DNA of 64,000 bases, taken from positions 1,364,001 through 1,428,000 of the forward strand of contig NZ_JAFBCE010000001.1 of NCBI RefSeq assembly GCF_016907555.1, in the 5' to 3' direction. This stretch comes from Microbacterium laevaniformans. Lineage in GTDB: Bacteria; Actinomycetota; Actinomycetes; Actinomycetales; Microbacteriaceae. The translations under genes and the position numbers were made by a program. The notes below the pieces were generated by a model. The model saw nothing but the letters and a program-made list of their open reading frames with translations. It ran no database searches and was not told where the DNA came from. Of the stretch, positions 17,322-25,803 are shown piece by piece; the first letter of the stretch is position 1; the number at the start of each line of letters is the position of its first letter.

Positions 17322-18778
17322 CCGCCACAAGTACGCGCACGAATCAGCTCCGCCCGGTTCAGTTCTCCCGGCTACCCAAGCGCGGCGTACTGCTCGGGCT
17401 GTCGCTCGCACAGCTCGTGACACTCGCCATTGGACTCATCGCGTTCACGACCGCGGTGTACATGGGCGGCGGCATCCTGTTCGGCGTTACCTCACCGATC
17501 TGGGCGACCAGCCTCGTGTTCTCGTTCGTCCCCGTCGGCGGACGCAAGATCATCGAATGGGTGCCGATCGCATTGCATTGGGGTTGGCGGAGCATCGGAG
17601 GCCAGCTGAGATTCCGAGTGGACGTCGTGCGACCACGTCCCGCCGGGACGCTCGCTCTCCCCGGAGACGCCGCAGCGCTCCGCGAATGGGTGGATCCGGA
17701 AACCGGCGCCGCCATGATCCAGGATCCACACGCCCAGACGTTGACGGCCGTCGTGAGCATCACCCATCCCGCGTTCGTCCTCCTCGACAGCGGCGAGCAG
17801 GAACGGCGAGTGGCGGGTTGGGGTCGGGTGCTCGCAACCGTGTGCCGATCCGGGCGCATCGCCCGCGTTCAGGTCTCCGAACGCACCGTCCCCAGCTCGG
17901 GAAGCGGCCTCGCCGAATGGTGGGCACGTCACGGCATCGACGACAACACCTGGCCGGCGGTGACGTACAAGGAACTCATCGAACGCGCCGGACCCGCCGG
18001 CGAACGCCACGCGACCACCATCTCCCTCGCACTGGACCTGCGTGCCGCCGCCCGGCAGATCCGGGCTGCGGGTGGCGGGATGAAGGGCGCGGCGAGCGTC
18101 CTCCGGCAGGAGATGACCACCTTCGCGACGGCGTTGCGTGCCGCCGACCTGACCCCCACCGAATGGCTCACGCCGGGCGAGGTGGCCGTCACGCTCCGGT
18201 CCGCCTACGACCCTGCGGCTGCCCCCGCTCTTGAGCGCCACGGCGAGATCGGCAGATCTCTTGCGACAGCCGGACCGGTCGCCGTCACCGAGTCCTGGGA
18301 TCGGCTGCGCACTGACTCCGGGCACCACGCGGTCCTGTGGATCTCGGAATGGCCTCGATCCCAGGTCTTCCCAGGGTTTCTCTCTCCCCTGCTCCTCACC
18401 TCCGGCATCCAGCGCACCTTCACCCTCATCTGTACCCCGGTGCGCGCCGACGTCGCCGCGCGAGACATCCGGAGGAAGAAGGTGGGACTTCTGTCGGACG
18501 CCGCTCAGCGAGCGAAGATCGGTCAGATCGAGGATGCCGCGCGCACAGCCGAGTACAACGACGTCATCCAACAGGAGTCAGACCTGACCGCGGGGCACGG
18601 CGTGCTGCGCTATACCGGCCTCGTCGCGGTCTCCGCCCCGTCTGCCGATGAACTCGACGCCGCGGTCGCCGCGGTCGAGCAAGCTGCGGTGCAGGCCGCC
18701 TGCGAGACGCGCCGACTGGTAGGACAGCAGGCGCAATCGTTCGCCGCGGCCGCCCTCCCCCTCTGCCGAACAATCTGA
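17318..18778 (+). CDS. SCO6880-family type IV secretion membrane protein
   Basis: The 486-residue protein has two N-terminal transmembrane helices (about 25-75, PrgI/VirB3-like). A large cytoplasmic domain follows (RPRPAGTLALPGDAAALREW...) that resembles the N-terminal half of VirB4 proteins but has no Walker motif. In actinobacterial elements such a protein precedes the VirB4-type ATPase, as here. The two probably form a split VirB3-VirB4 unit. Confidence 0.8.
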   Translation: MTATSTRTNQLRPVQFSRLPKRGVLLGLSLAQLVTLAIGLIAFTTAVYMGGGILFGVTSPIWATSLVFSFVPVGGRKIIEWVPIALHWGWRSIGGQLRFRVDVVRPRPAGTLALPGDAAALREWVDPETGAAMIQDPHAQTLTAVVSITHPAFVLLDSGEQERRVAGWGRVLATVCRSGRIARVQVSERTVPSSGSGLAEWWARHGIDDNTWPAVTYKELIERAGPAGERHATTISLALDLRAAARQIRAAGGGMKGAASVLRQEMTTFATALRAADLTPTEWLTPGEVAVTLRSAYDPAAAPALERHGEIGRSLATAGPVAVTESWDRLRTDSGHHAVLWISEWPRSQVFPGFLSPLLLTSGIQRTFTLICTPVRADVAARDIRRKKVGLLSDAAQRAKIGQIEDAARTAEYNDVIQQESDLTAGHGVLRYTGLVAVSAPSADELDAAVAAVEQAAVQAACETRRLVGQQAQSFAAAALPLCRTI

Positions 18779-18845
18779 GCCGACGTGGCCGACCGCGGGG
18801 ACCCCACACGCACCTCCTCAGAGACTCCGTTGCAAGGGAAGCGAA

Positions 18846-19331
18846 ATGCCTACATTCCAAGATCCCGTCGTCGATGGCGAAGAAGCCTGCCAGGCGCTCC
18901 GAGCACTCGCTCATGCAACCCGATCCTTCGACCAGCCGGAGGAGACCTACGCTGTGGTGGGAGAAGTGCTGGGAGGCCTCAGATCACTGGGGCAGGTACT
19001 TAGTCAGCTGGCATCCGCCCATACGAGCGAAAGTGCGATCCCCCACGCCGAAGACGGCAATCTCGGGGCGGGCATCGAGGAAGCGTACGCGGCCGCAACC
19101 GCGCTACGGCGGGCATCCGCCCTTGTCGCCCAGGCGGAACTGGCCGTGGATCGGGCATCTCAGCACTCGGGTCGCATCGTCTGGGGGCCCGCTTCTCCGG
19201 GAGCACTGCTCCCACTCGCCGAGGCGATCGCGCCGCGGATCAATGCAGACGACTCCTTCGTGCGCACCTCTCCCTTCTCCTCCTCCGGCTTCAGATGGAA
19301 GAGCCGCCGACACAGCGGGATGTCGCTATGA
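18846..19331 (+). CDS. Hypothetical helical protein in the transfer operon
   Basis: The 161-residue protein is almost entirely alpha-helical in its first 115 residues (ACQALRALAHATRSF, LRRASALVAQAELAVDRAS), followed by a serine/arginine-rich tail. It has no motif I recognise. The codon pattern is like its neighbours. ATG 18846 has a GAAGCG upstream that is only a weak ribosome site, and the stop overlaps the VirB4-like ATPase start (ATGA), which supports it being translated. Confidence 0.65.
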   Translation: MPTFQDPVVDGEEACQALRALAHATRSFDQPEETYAVVGEVLGGLRSLGQVLSQLASAHTSESAIPHAEDGNLGAGIEEAYAAATALRRASALVAQAELAVDRASQHSGRIVWGPASPGALLPLAEAIAPRINADDSFVRTSPFSSSGFRWKSRRHSGMSL

Positions 19332-20821
19332 GCGGGCGCGAGGACCAACGGCTTCACACCGCCGTTCTCGTGGACCCCGCAGGCGAACGGCGAAAGGATC
19401 GGCGCGCCAGGCGGGCAGCGTCCCAGAAACTCACCGCTGACTCTCGAGCTGCGGCGAGCGCCGCTCAGCGCGCCGAGGCCGAGGCGCTGCGCGCCGACCA
19501 GCGAGCAACCACCTATCTCCCCGCATCGGGCGAATCGAGGTCCGCGGCGCTGCGCACCCCGGGAAGCCTCCGCCTCCCCCGCCACCAGGACACCAGCGCG
19601 ACGCTCGCGGGCGCCTACCCGTTCCTCGCCGAGGGTGGACTCGGCTCCCAGGGAGTGTTCGTCGGGCAGGACCTCTACTCGGGTGCGTCGTTCGTCTATG
19701 ACCCCTGGGTGCTGTACGCCCAAGGGATGATCACTGCCCCGAACATCGTGCTCGCGGGGATCGTCGGGTCCGGGAAGTCGTCCCTCGTCAAGAGCCTCTA
19801 CACGAGGTCGATCCCCTTCGCCCGACGCGTGTACGTACCTGGCGACCCTAAGGGCGAGCACACCGCCGTCGCCGAAGCAGTCGGCGGCCAGGCGATCGTG
19901 CTCGGACACGGGATGGCGAATCGCCTCAACCCCCTGGACGAGGGGCACCGACCATCCGGACTCACAGACGAGAGCTGGGCGGGTCAAGTCGCCTCGCGGC
20001 GCCGCGATCTCATCGGAGCGCTCACCGAAACAGTGCTCGAGCGACCACTGAGCCCGCTGGAGCACACCGCGATAGACCTGGCGCTCGCCGATGCGGTCCG
20101 CTCGTGCGAGACGCCGATCCTCCCGATGGTCGTCGACCGGATTCTTTCCCCCGACGAGTCCCACCGGGCCGACCATCGCCTCGTCGAAGACGGCAGGGTT
20201 GTTGGTCACGCCCTCCGCAGACTCGTCGCCGGCGACCTCGCGGGACTGTTCGACGGTCCCAGCACGGTCACGTTCGATCCCAGCCTCCCCATGATCTCCC
20301 TCGACCTTTCGAGAGTCGCAGAGAACGCGACGCTCGTCTCCGTGCTGATGACGTGCTCGTCCGCGTGGATGGAGTCGGCGCTGCTCGACCCGCAGGGTGG
20401 GCAGCGCTGGGTCATCTACGACGAAGCTTGGCGCCTCATGTCACACCCGGCGCTGCTGCGACGGATGGACGCCCAGTGGCGCCTCGCACGTCACTATGGG
20501 ATCGCCAACCTGCTGGTGTTCCACAAGCTCTCCGACCTCGACAACGTCGGCGACCAGGGGTCCGCGATGCGGGCGATCGCGTCATCCCTGCTCGCGAACG
20601 CCGAGACCCGCATCATCTACCGGCAGGAAGCCGACCAGCTCGGCGCGACCGCCACCGCGCTGGGACTCACCGGCACGGAGCAGAGCCTGCTGCCTGGGCT
20701 CGGCACGGGGCAGGGTCTCTGGCGGATCAAGGACCGCAGCTTCGTCGTTCAGCACCAGCTGCACCCGGCAGAGCTCGCAGCGTTCGACACCACCACCCGG
20801 ATGACGGAGGGCGTGAAATGA
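19328..20821 (+). CDS. VirB4-like conjugation ATPase
   Basis: The 497-residue protein powers assembly of the secretion channel. A charged N-terminal region (1-60) leads into an ATPase core with Walker A GIVGSGKSS (144-152), an RVYVPGDPKGEH block and Walker B RWVIYDEAW near residue 360. The short length fits an ATPase whose N-terminal half is supplied by the SCO6880-like protein. ATG 19328 overlaps the upstream stop; a longer reading from 19295 has no ribosome site. Confidence 0.88.
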   Translation: MSGREDQRLHTAVLVDPAGERRKDRRARRAASQKLTADSRAAASAAQRAEAEALRADQRATTYLPASGESRSAALRTPGSLRLPRHQDTSATLAGAYPFLAEGGLGSQGVFVGQDLYSGASFVYDPWVLYAQGMITAPNIVLAGIVGSGKSSLVKSLYTRSIPFARRVYVPGDPKGEHTAVAEAVGGQAIVLGHGMANRLNPLDEGHRPSGLTDESWAGQVASRRRDLIGALTETVLERPLSPLEHTAIDLALADAVRSCETPILPMVVDRILSPDESHRADHRLVEDGRVVGHALRRLVAGDLAGLFDGPSTVTFDPSLPMISLDLSRVAENATLVSVLMTCSSAWMESALLDPQGGQRWVIYDEAWRLMSHPALLRRMDAQWRLARHYGIANLLVFHKLSDLDNVGDQGSAMRAIASSLLANAETRIIYRQEADQLGATATALGLTGTEQSLLPGLGTGQGLWRIKDRSFVVQHQLHPAELAAFDTTTRMTEGVK

Positions 20822-21393
20822 GCATCATCCATGCGGCACGACCCGCGACCAATGCGATCACGGTACCGCCAGTTCTGCCCGTGGTCGCAATGACAATCGC
20901 CGCCGACGGCACGATGACCGTCGCGGTCGACGGGACCCCGTACGAGCCCCCTCGATTCGGACCGCCCTGGGTACGCTCATCCTTCGCGACGGTCATCGAC
21001 TCTGTGCTGGAGGATCGTGGCTCACCGGTGCGGGTCCTGGTCTACGAAGCGGACGGCACCGTCTTCACCGACCTCGTCACCCAGCCACTGCAGAGGGAGC
21101 TTGATCCGTCCGCGCAACCGCCGCGCCGGGACGAAGCCGTCGCGACGCCCGTCGCCGACGGCCTCATCGATGCCGCACCGCTTGTTGCGCCGCCGCGGAC
21201 GGTGCTCGGCGAGGACGGCTTCATCCCCGGGGAGGAGGTCGCCGTCGCGATCATCGTGCGACACACCAAGGCATCCACGGACGGCTCCGCCCGGGCGCTG
21301 CTGGAACCGGGCATCTGCCGGGTCAGTGCCGACGGCGAGGTCGTCCTCGTCGGACGAGTCTCCGGAACGTGCGTGATCGCGGAGCTCTCATGA
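20818..21393 (+). CDS. Hypothetical protein between VirB4-like and VirD4-like genes
   Basis: The 191-residue protein is beta-rich, with no membrane helix or signal peptide. Segments such as MTIAADGTMTVAVDGTPYEPP and SPVRVLVYEADGTVFTDLV suggest two small beta domains joined by a Pro/Arg linker. It starts and ends in ATGA overlaps with the two ATPase genes, so it is an integral operon member. It may be an adaptor to the coupling protein (inference from position). Confidence 0.7.
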   Translation: MSIIHAARPATNAITVPPVLPVVAMTIAADGTMTVAVDGTPYEPPRFGPPWVRSSFATVIDSVLEDRGSPVRVLVYEADGTVFTDLVTQPLQRELDPSAQPPRRDEAVATPVADGLIDAAPLVAPPRTVLGEDGFIPGEEVAVAIIVRHTKASTDGSARALLEPGICRVSADGEVVLVGRVSGTCVIAELS

Positions 21394-23162
21394 CTGCCAA
21401 CAACGGGCTCGATGTCTCCGGGCACGACGCACTGACCAATCTCGCCCTCCTCGCTCTCGGTGGAATTGTCGCGGTCGCCGGCGTCCTCCGCGTTGCCGGG
21501 AACGTCGCCGCGTTCGTGACAGGAGCAGAACAGCCGACAGGTGGTCTCGCCGCCGGAATCGGTGTCTTCGGCTTACCCGGCGACCCTGGGGCCGCACTGG
21601 GCTCCGCGGGACTCAACCCCATCGTCTATTGGGCCGCCGTTGCCGTGCTCGTTGCTCTGATCGCGACCGCCGCGTGGTGGGTCTGGCGAGTCATCCGCAA
21701 TCTCACGCATCACACGCGTTCGGACCCCAACCGCATCGCGGGAATCGCGACGTCGGTAGACGTGCGCCGCGCAGCCTCGAACCGTGCACTGCTGTCGAGG
21801 GCGACGCACCTTCGGGCATCCGTCACCAAGCCGCAGCCCAGCGACGTCGGATACCTCGTCGGTGTGGCGCGCGGAGCCAAAGTCTGGACCTCGGTCGAGG
21901 ACTCCATCCTCGTGATCGGCCCACCCCGCTCTGGCAAGGGCGCACACATCGTCATCAACTCGATCCTCGACGCACCGGGCGCGGTCGTGACCACCTCCAC
22001 CCGGCCAGACAACCTCACCGCAACCATTCGCTCACGGATGAGACGCGGACCCGTCGCTGTATTCGACCCTCAACAACTCGCCCCGGGCGTCCCGGCCGGT
22101 TTGCGCTGGTCACCGGTGCGAGGGTGTGAGATCCCCCTCACCGCGATGATTCGGGCTGCGGGACTCGCGGCCGGAACCGGCCTGTCGAGTGTCGGAGTCG
22201 AGAACGGCGGCTTCTGGGAAGGGAAGACACGGACTGCGCTCCAGGCGCTCCTGCACGCGGCTGCCCTCGACGGCCGGTCGCCCGCTGAGCTGTACCGGTG
22301 GACCCTCGACCCGGCAGCAGCACAGGATGCGGTCGCGATCCTCACCACGACCCCGGGCGCGGCGACAGGCTGGGCCGAGTCCCTCGAGGCGATGATCGAC
22401 GCCGACCCTCGAACACGGGACTCGATCTGGCAGGGAGTCTCGCTCGCACTCTCGGCCCTGGCCGACCCGCGCGTACTGGATGCCGTCAGCCCCGGTGAAG
22501 ACGAGCACTTCGACCCGGAAGCCTTCCTCCGCCACAACGGCACCCTCTACCTCCTGGCAACGGGCGCGGGTGCTGGCGCCTCGTCGTCCCTGGTCGCCGC
22601 GCTCGTCGAGGATCTCGTCGAAACTGCCCGACGCGTTGCCGCCCGCGCCCCGGGCTCGCGGCTTGATCCACCGCTGCTCCTGGCTCTGGACGAGATCGGA
22701 AACCTTGCGCCTCTGCCCTCGTTGCCTGTGTTGATGGCGGAGGGCGGCGGCACTGGAATCACCACGATGCCGGTGCTGCAGTCGCTCGCTCAGGCTCGGC
22801 AGCGGTGGGGCGACAACGCTGCGACGGCGATCTGGGACGCGAGCATCGCCAAGATCGTGCTCGGCGGAGCATCCGGATCTCGCGACCTCCAAGACATCTC
22901 GACACTGATCGGCGATCGCGACGAGGTTACCGACTCGATCACCGTCGGTGAGCGCGGGTTGCGCTCGAATCAGCGTTCGACACGACGGGTCCCGATCATG
23001 CCGCCCGACGTGATCCGCATGCTCCCGTACGGCACCGCGCTGCTCATGCTGAGGGCGGCGCCGCCTATCGTCACGCAGCTGCGTGAGTGGACGGCTCGGC
23101 CCGACAGCGCTCACCTGCGCGCGGACCGCGCGCAGGTCGAAGAGCAGCTGCGGCGGGGATAG
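21390..23162 (+). CDS. VirD4/TraG-like type IV coupling protein
   Basis: The 590-residue protein couples the relaxosome to the channel and pumps DNA. Transmembrane helices lie at about 16-46 and 78-100, then an ATPase core with Walker A GPPRSGKGAH (177-186) and Walker B LLLALDEIGN in the middle. The hallmark GITTMPVLQSLAQARQRWG and ASIAKIVLGG blocks follow. Start ATG 21390 by overlap with the upstream gene; 55 bp separate it from ssb. Confidence 0.93.
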   Translation: MTANNGLDVSGHDALTNLALLALGGIVAVAGVLRVAGNVAAFVTGAEQPTGGLAAGIGVFGLPGDPGAALGSAGLNPIVYWAAVAVLVALIATAAWWVWRVIRNLTHHTRSDPNRIAGIATSVDVRRAASNRALLSRATHLRASVTKPQPSDVGYLVGVARGAKVWTSVEDSILVIGPPRSGKGAHIVINSILDAPGAVVTTSTRPDNLTATIRSRMRRGPVAVFDPQQLAPGVPAGLRWSPVRGCEIPLTAMIRAAGLAAGTGLSSVGVENGGFWEGKTRTALQALLHAAALDGRSPAELYRWTLDPAAAQDAVAILTTTPGAATGWAESLEAMIDADPRTRDSIWQGVSLALSALADPRVLDAVSPGEDEHFDPEAFLRHNGTLYLLATGAGAGASSSLVAALVEDLVETARRVAARAPGSRLDPPLLLALDEIGNLAPLPSLPVLMAEGGGTGITTMPVLQSLAQARQRWGDNAATAIWDASIAKIVLGGASGSRDLQDISTLIGDRDEVTDSITVGERGLRSNQRSTRRVPIMPPDVIRMLPYGTALLMLRAAPPIVTQLREWTARPDSAHLRADRAQVEEQLRRG

Positions 23163-23217
23163 CGCACACACCTACCTGTTGATGGCCGAACCGCGGCCGC
23201 CTCCCTAGGAGCATCCG

Positions 23218-23643
23218 ATGACGATTCAGACCCAGCAGTCCCTCTCCGGCTTCATCGCGTCGGAGCCCCAGCTCGCCTTCAACGCCAAGGGCGAGGCCCG
23301 ATTCTGGGTGCGCGTCGGGCAGGAGCACTTCGAACGCAACGACGACGGCACCTTCACCCAGACCGAAACGACCTATCACGACCTCGTGATGTTCCGCCGG
23401 AACGCGGAACGCGCCTATGCCATGTTCAACAAGGGCGACGCGTTCATCGCCGAGGGGTACACCCACACCTCATCGAGACAGCGCGACGGCGAGACGGTCG
23501 AGGCCGAGGAGTTCGTCGCAAAGCGCCTCGGGCATGACTCGGCCCGGACGAACTACACCCTGCAGCGCCGACGCACCGCACCGCAGCTCGCCCCGCCGGC
23601 ACCGTCGAGCTCAAAGCCGGCCGTGCGGCCTGTCTCGCTCTGA
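23218..23643 (+). CDS. ssb: Single-stranded DNA-binding protein
   Basis: The 141-residue protein has an OB fold over residues 3-105, with the FWVRVGQEHFER and HDLVMFRRNAERAYAMFNKGDAFIAEGY blocks typical of SSB. The C-terminal tail is Pro-rich and lacks the acidic DDDIPF-type tip that recruits host replication proteins, a common trait of element-borne SSBs. It would coat the transferred strand. A TAGGAG ribosome site precedes ATG 23218. Confidence 0.88.
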   Translation: MTIQTQQSLSGFIASEPQLAFNAKGEARFWVRVGQEHFERNDDGTFTQTETTYHDLVMFRRNAERAYAMFNKGDAFIAEGYTHTSSRQRDGETVEAEEFVAKRLGHDSARTNYTLQRRRTAPQLAPPAPSSSKPAVRPVSL

Positions 23644-23652
23644 GGTAGACCG

Positions 23653-24222
23653 ATGGCTGCCGATGAGCCCCTCCAGTTCCCTGGATTCCAGTTCGACCCT
23701 CCCCCGCAGGACGAACCGGATGCCGAGGCAGAAGGTCTTCCCCCGGTCCCGCGCCCCGTGAACTGGAACCTGCTCACTTCAGACCAGGCGGCATTCGAGT
23801 GGGTCGAACTCGACCGATGGGTGAACTGGCTGCGCCGCACCTACGGGCTCGGACCATCCATCATCCCCCCGCTCTGGCACCGCCACCCGGAGCTCGTCTG
23901 GGAACTCTCCGCCCTCCACCTCCACTGGCTCGGCGCCTACCACGAGCAGCAGAACGGCTCCGCCCCACTCGGCTGGCACCAAGACTTCGCCGAGGCACGC
24001 GAGCGGCTGCACGACTGGGTCGCCGCCTGCGGTTCCCGCCTCGACCGCGACCGCGCCACCCGGCAAACCTCCTGGCCGGGAGAAGAACCCGCGCCCGCGA
24101 TCGCCGAAGCGCCGATCCACGATCGAGCAGCCGACTTCCGCACCTTCGTCGTCGAGGACGTCGCCCGCCGCAGAGCTGTGGAGGACGCCTTCATCGCGGC
24201 GAACACCCGGCGCGACGAGTGA
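23653..24222 (+). CDS. DUF4913-family ICE protein
   Basis: The 189-residue protein has an acidic N-terminus and a core with VELDRWVNWLRRTYGLGPSIIPPLWHRHPELVWELSALHLHW (about 52-95). That core is the DUF4913 signature found on actinobacterial plasmids and ICEs next to SSB and transfer genes. Function unknown. It is the last gene of the plus-strand backbone operon; the next gene converges on it after 197 bp. Confidence 0.8.
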   Translation: MAADEPLQFPGFQFDPPPQDEPDAEAEGLPPVPRPVNWNLLTSDQAAFEWVELDRWVNWLRRTYGLGPSIIPPLWHRHPELVWELSALHLHWLGAYHEQQNGSAPLGWHQDFAEARERLHDWVAACGSRLDRDRATRQTSWPGEEPAPAIAEAPIHDRAADFRTFVVEDVARRRAVEDAFIAANTRRDE

Positions 24223-24419
24223 CGCGGAATGCGGTGTTGGATTGATGGTGCATCCACCTGTGGAATGTCGCCGCGCGACTCATAGCATCTGCGATCCACG
24301 TGACCAGGTTCCAAGACCTGCTACGGACGGCGCAGTGATCACGCCGGCTGGGTCGACTCCGGGCAAAGGACGCTGACCGACACTTTCGCGACGATCAATC
24401 TCGACCCCATGGTGACGCC

Positions 24420-25616
24420 TCACAAGGGTGCCGCTATAACGCGAACCGTGATCGGGTCGAGCACGAGAGTGGAGTTGGCATCGGCGGAGCCTCCCTCGGC
24501 CATCTGTTCGTTCGTCGCGAAAACGACGCAGCTCGTCACGGTCGAGTCTTTCGAAGAGCGCCAAAGGATGCCACCCACAGAACCGGCTGGGCCCCGGAGT
24601 TCGTACCTCAGGTACTCCGCCACGATCTGAGTGGGAACGTAGTCCAGATTCTGGTGATCCGTGGGGTCAGCTACGCGAGCGACGTCCTCGACAAAATCGC
24701 GCATGAACGCGATCGGTGCCCGTTCGTGGCGTCGATCAGGATCAAAGAGTGAGGGCACCTCATCAACGGTCGTCAGGTCCACCACCGTGATGTCACGGAG
24801 TAGTTCGAACTCCCCGATCGTTCCGTCGTCTGTGGGGTCCGCGTACCCAGCAACTTCCGCTTGGGCGCCGACTGCGGTGGACGCACCATAGAACGCTCCC
24901 ATGCCCTTGGCGGTCATGCGGTTGTCTTTGGCCCACTGGTCAGGTGGTGATCCGAGTGCCGCCGCCGAACGATGCTGCTCCCCCGGCGCGTGTACACGCA
25001 CACGCCACCACTTCGTTCCTGCCTCGAGTACTCGAACTTGGCCCGCAGTCTCCACGGCGTCGGCGATAGCGGCTGGTATCGCATCCATCGTGATCTCGCC
25101 TGCGCCATACATGGAGGTGGCGTCGCGCACCAGGAACGTGTACCGCCGTCGATGCTTCACATATTGGCGAAAGGACTGCCATCCCCATCGCAGTGCGTCT
25201 GTCGGTGACGCCGCGTAGGGGTCTCGTTGGACCCATGCGTCTTGCTGAATCGCAGTGGCAAGATCCTCGAACAGATCGCCGTCTTCCGTGACCTCGTGGT
25301 TTCCCAGGAGGTCCCACGGATCCAGTAGGCCCATCTGGTATCCACCGTCTGCGGAGGAGTAGACCACCTGCTCGACCGGATCCTCATACTCGTAGCGGAA
25401 GCCGTCGACGATTAGGTCGAGCACGATATTCACGGACGCGCTCGCCTCGGGGTGACTGGGTGAGCTGTGGCAGTAGTCGCATCGCGCGCGTCCGCCGACT
25501 TCACGGACCGCAGCGCTGAGCGCGTAGTCGGTCAAGCATGCCGAGCAGACTGTCTTCTCGACGTCGGACCATCCGCGCGATTCGATTTCGTCGAGGAGTC
25601 GTTGAACACCGCCCAT
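24420..25616 (-). CDS. Zinc-ribbon/HEPN-RES N-terminal plus RES-domain protein
   Basis: The 398-residue protein begins with a four-cysteine ribbon (C24, C27, C46, C49) of the type that precedes HEPN/RES N-terminal domains. A helical region (about 60-165) follows, then a RES domain. RES landmarks are R205 (WWRVRVH), R233 (DNRMTAKG), Y243 (FYGAS), E254 (AEV) and the C-terminal LDYVPTQIVAEYLR and GILWRSS blocks. RES enzymes act on NAD+ in toxin-antitoxin systems and are cell-toxic when free. Usual partners are Xre-type antitoxins; none is next to it. Instead a giant repeat protein starts divergently 187 bp away. Convergent with the transfer operon. Confidence 0.8.
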   Translation of the reverse strand: MGGVQRLLDEIESRGWSDVEKTVCSACLTDYALSAAVREVGGRARCDYCHSSPSHPEASASVNIVLDLIVDGFRYEYEDPVEQVVYSSADGGYQMGLLDPWDLLGNHEVTEDGDLFEDLATAIQQDAWVQRDPYAASPTDALRWGWQSFRQYVKHRRRYTFLVRDATSMYGAGEITMDAIPAAIADAVETAGQVRVLEAGTKWWRVRVHAPGEQHRSAAALGSPPDQWAKDNRMTAKGMGAFYGASTAVGAQAEVAGYADPTDDGTIGEFELLRDITVVDLTTVDEVPSLFDPDRRHERAPIAFMRDFVEDVARVADPTDHQNLDYVPTQIVAEYLRYELRGPAGSVGGILWRSSKDSTVTSCVVFATNEQMAEGGSADANSTLVLDPITVRVIAAPL

Positions 25617-25803
25617 GACAGTCCACGCTACTCATTGCGATGACTGCGTCAGTAGATTCAGGCGGCACGGACTGGCTGGCAATCCATCTCGGCGTTGATC
25701 GCTATGTCGCACGTTGTCGATAGTGTTGACCCACGTTGCCCGCTGCCCGAGGAGCGTCAATGCCCGGAACGTCTTGCCCGTCGTGGTCCCAACCGGGAAG
25801 TCG
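25617..25803. promoter_or_regulatory. Divergent region between RES and repeat-protein genes
   Basis: This region must hold both promoters if the two genes are expressed from here. No clear -35/-10 pair or long palindrome is visible. A GAGGAG ribosome-like site at about 25749 precedes a 26-codon reading frame, out of frame with the repeat protein, which ends by TGATG overlap at the ATG of 25843. I did not call it a gene. Confidence 0.35.
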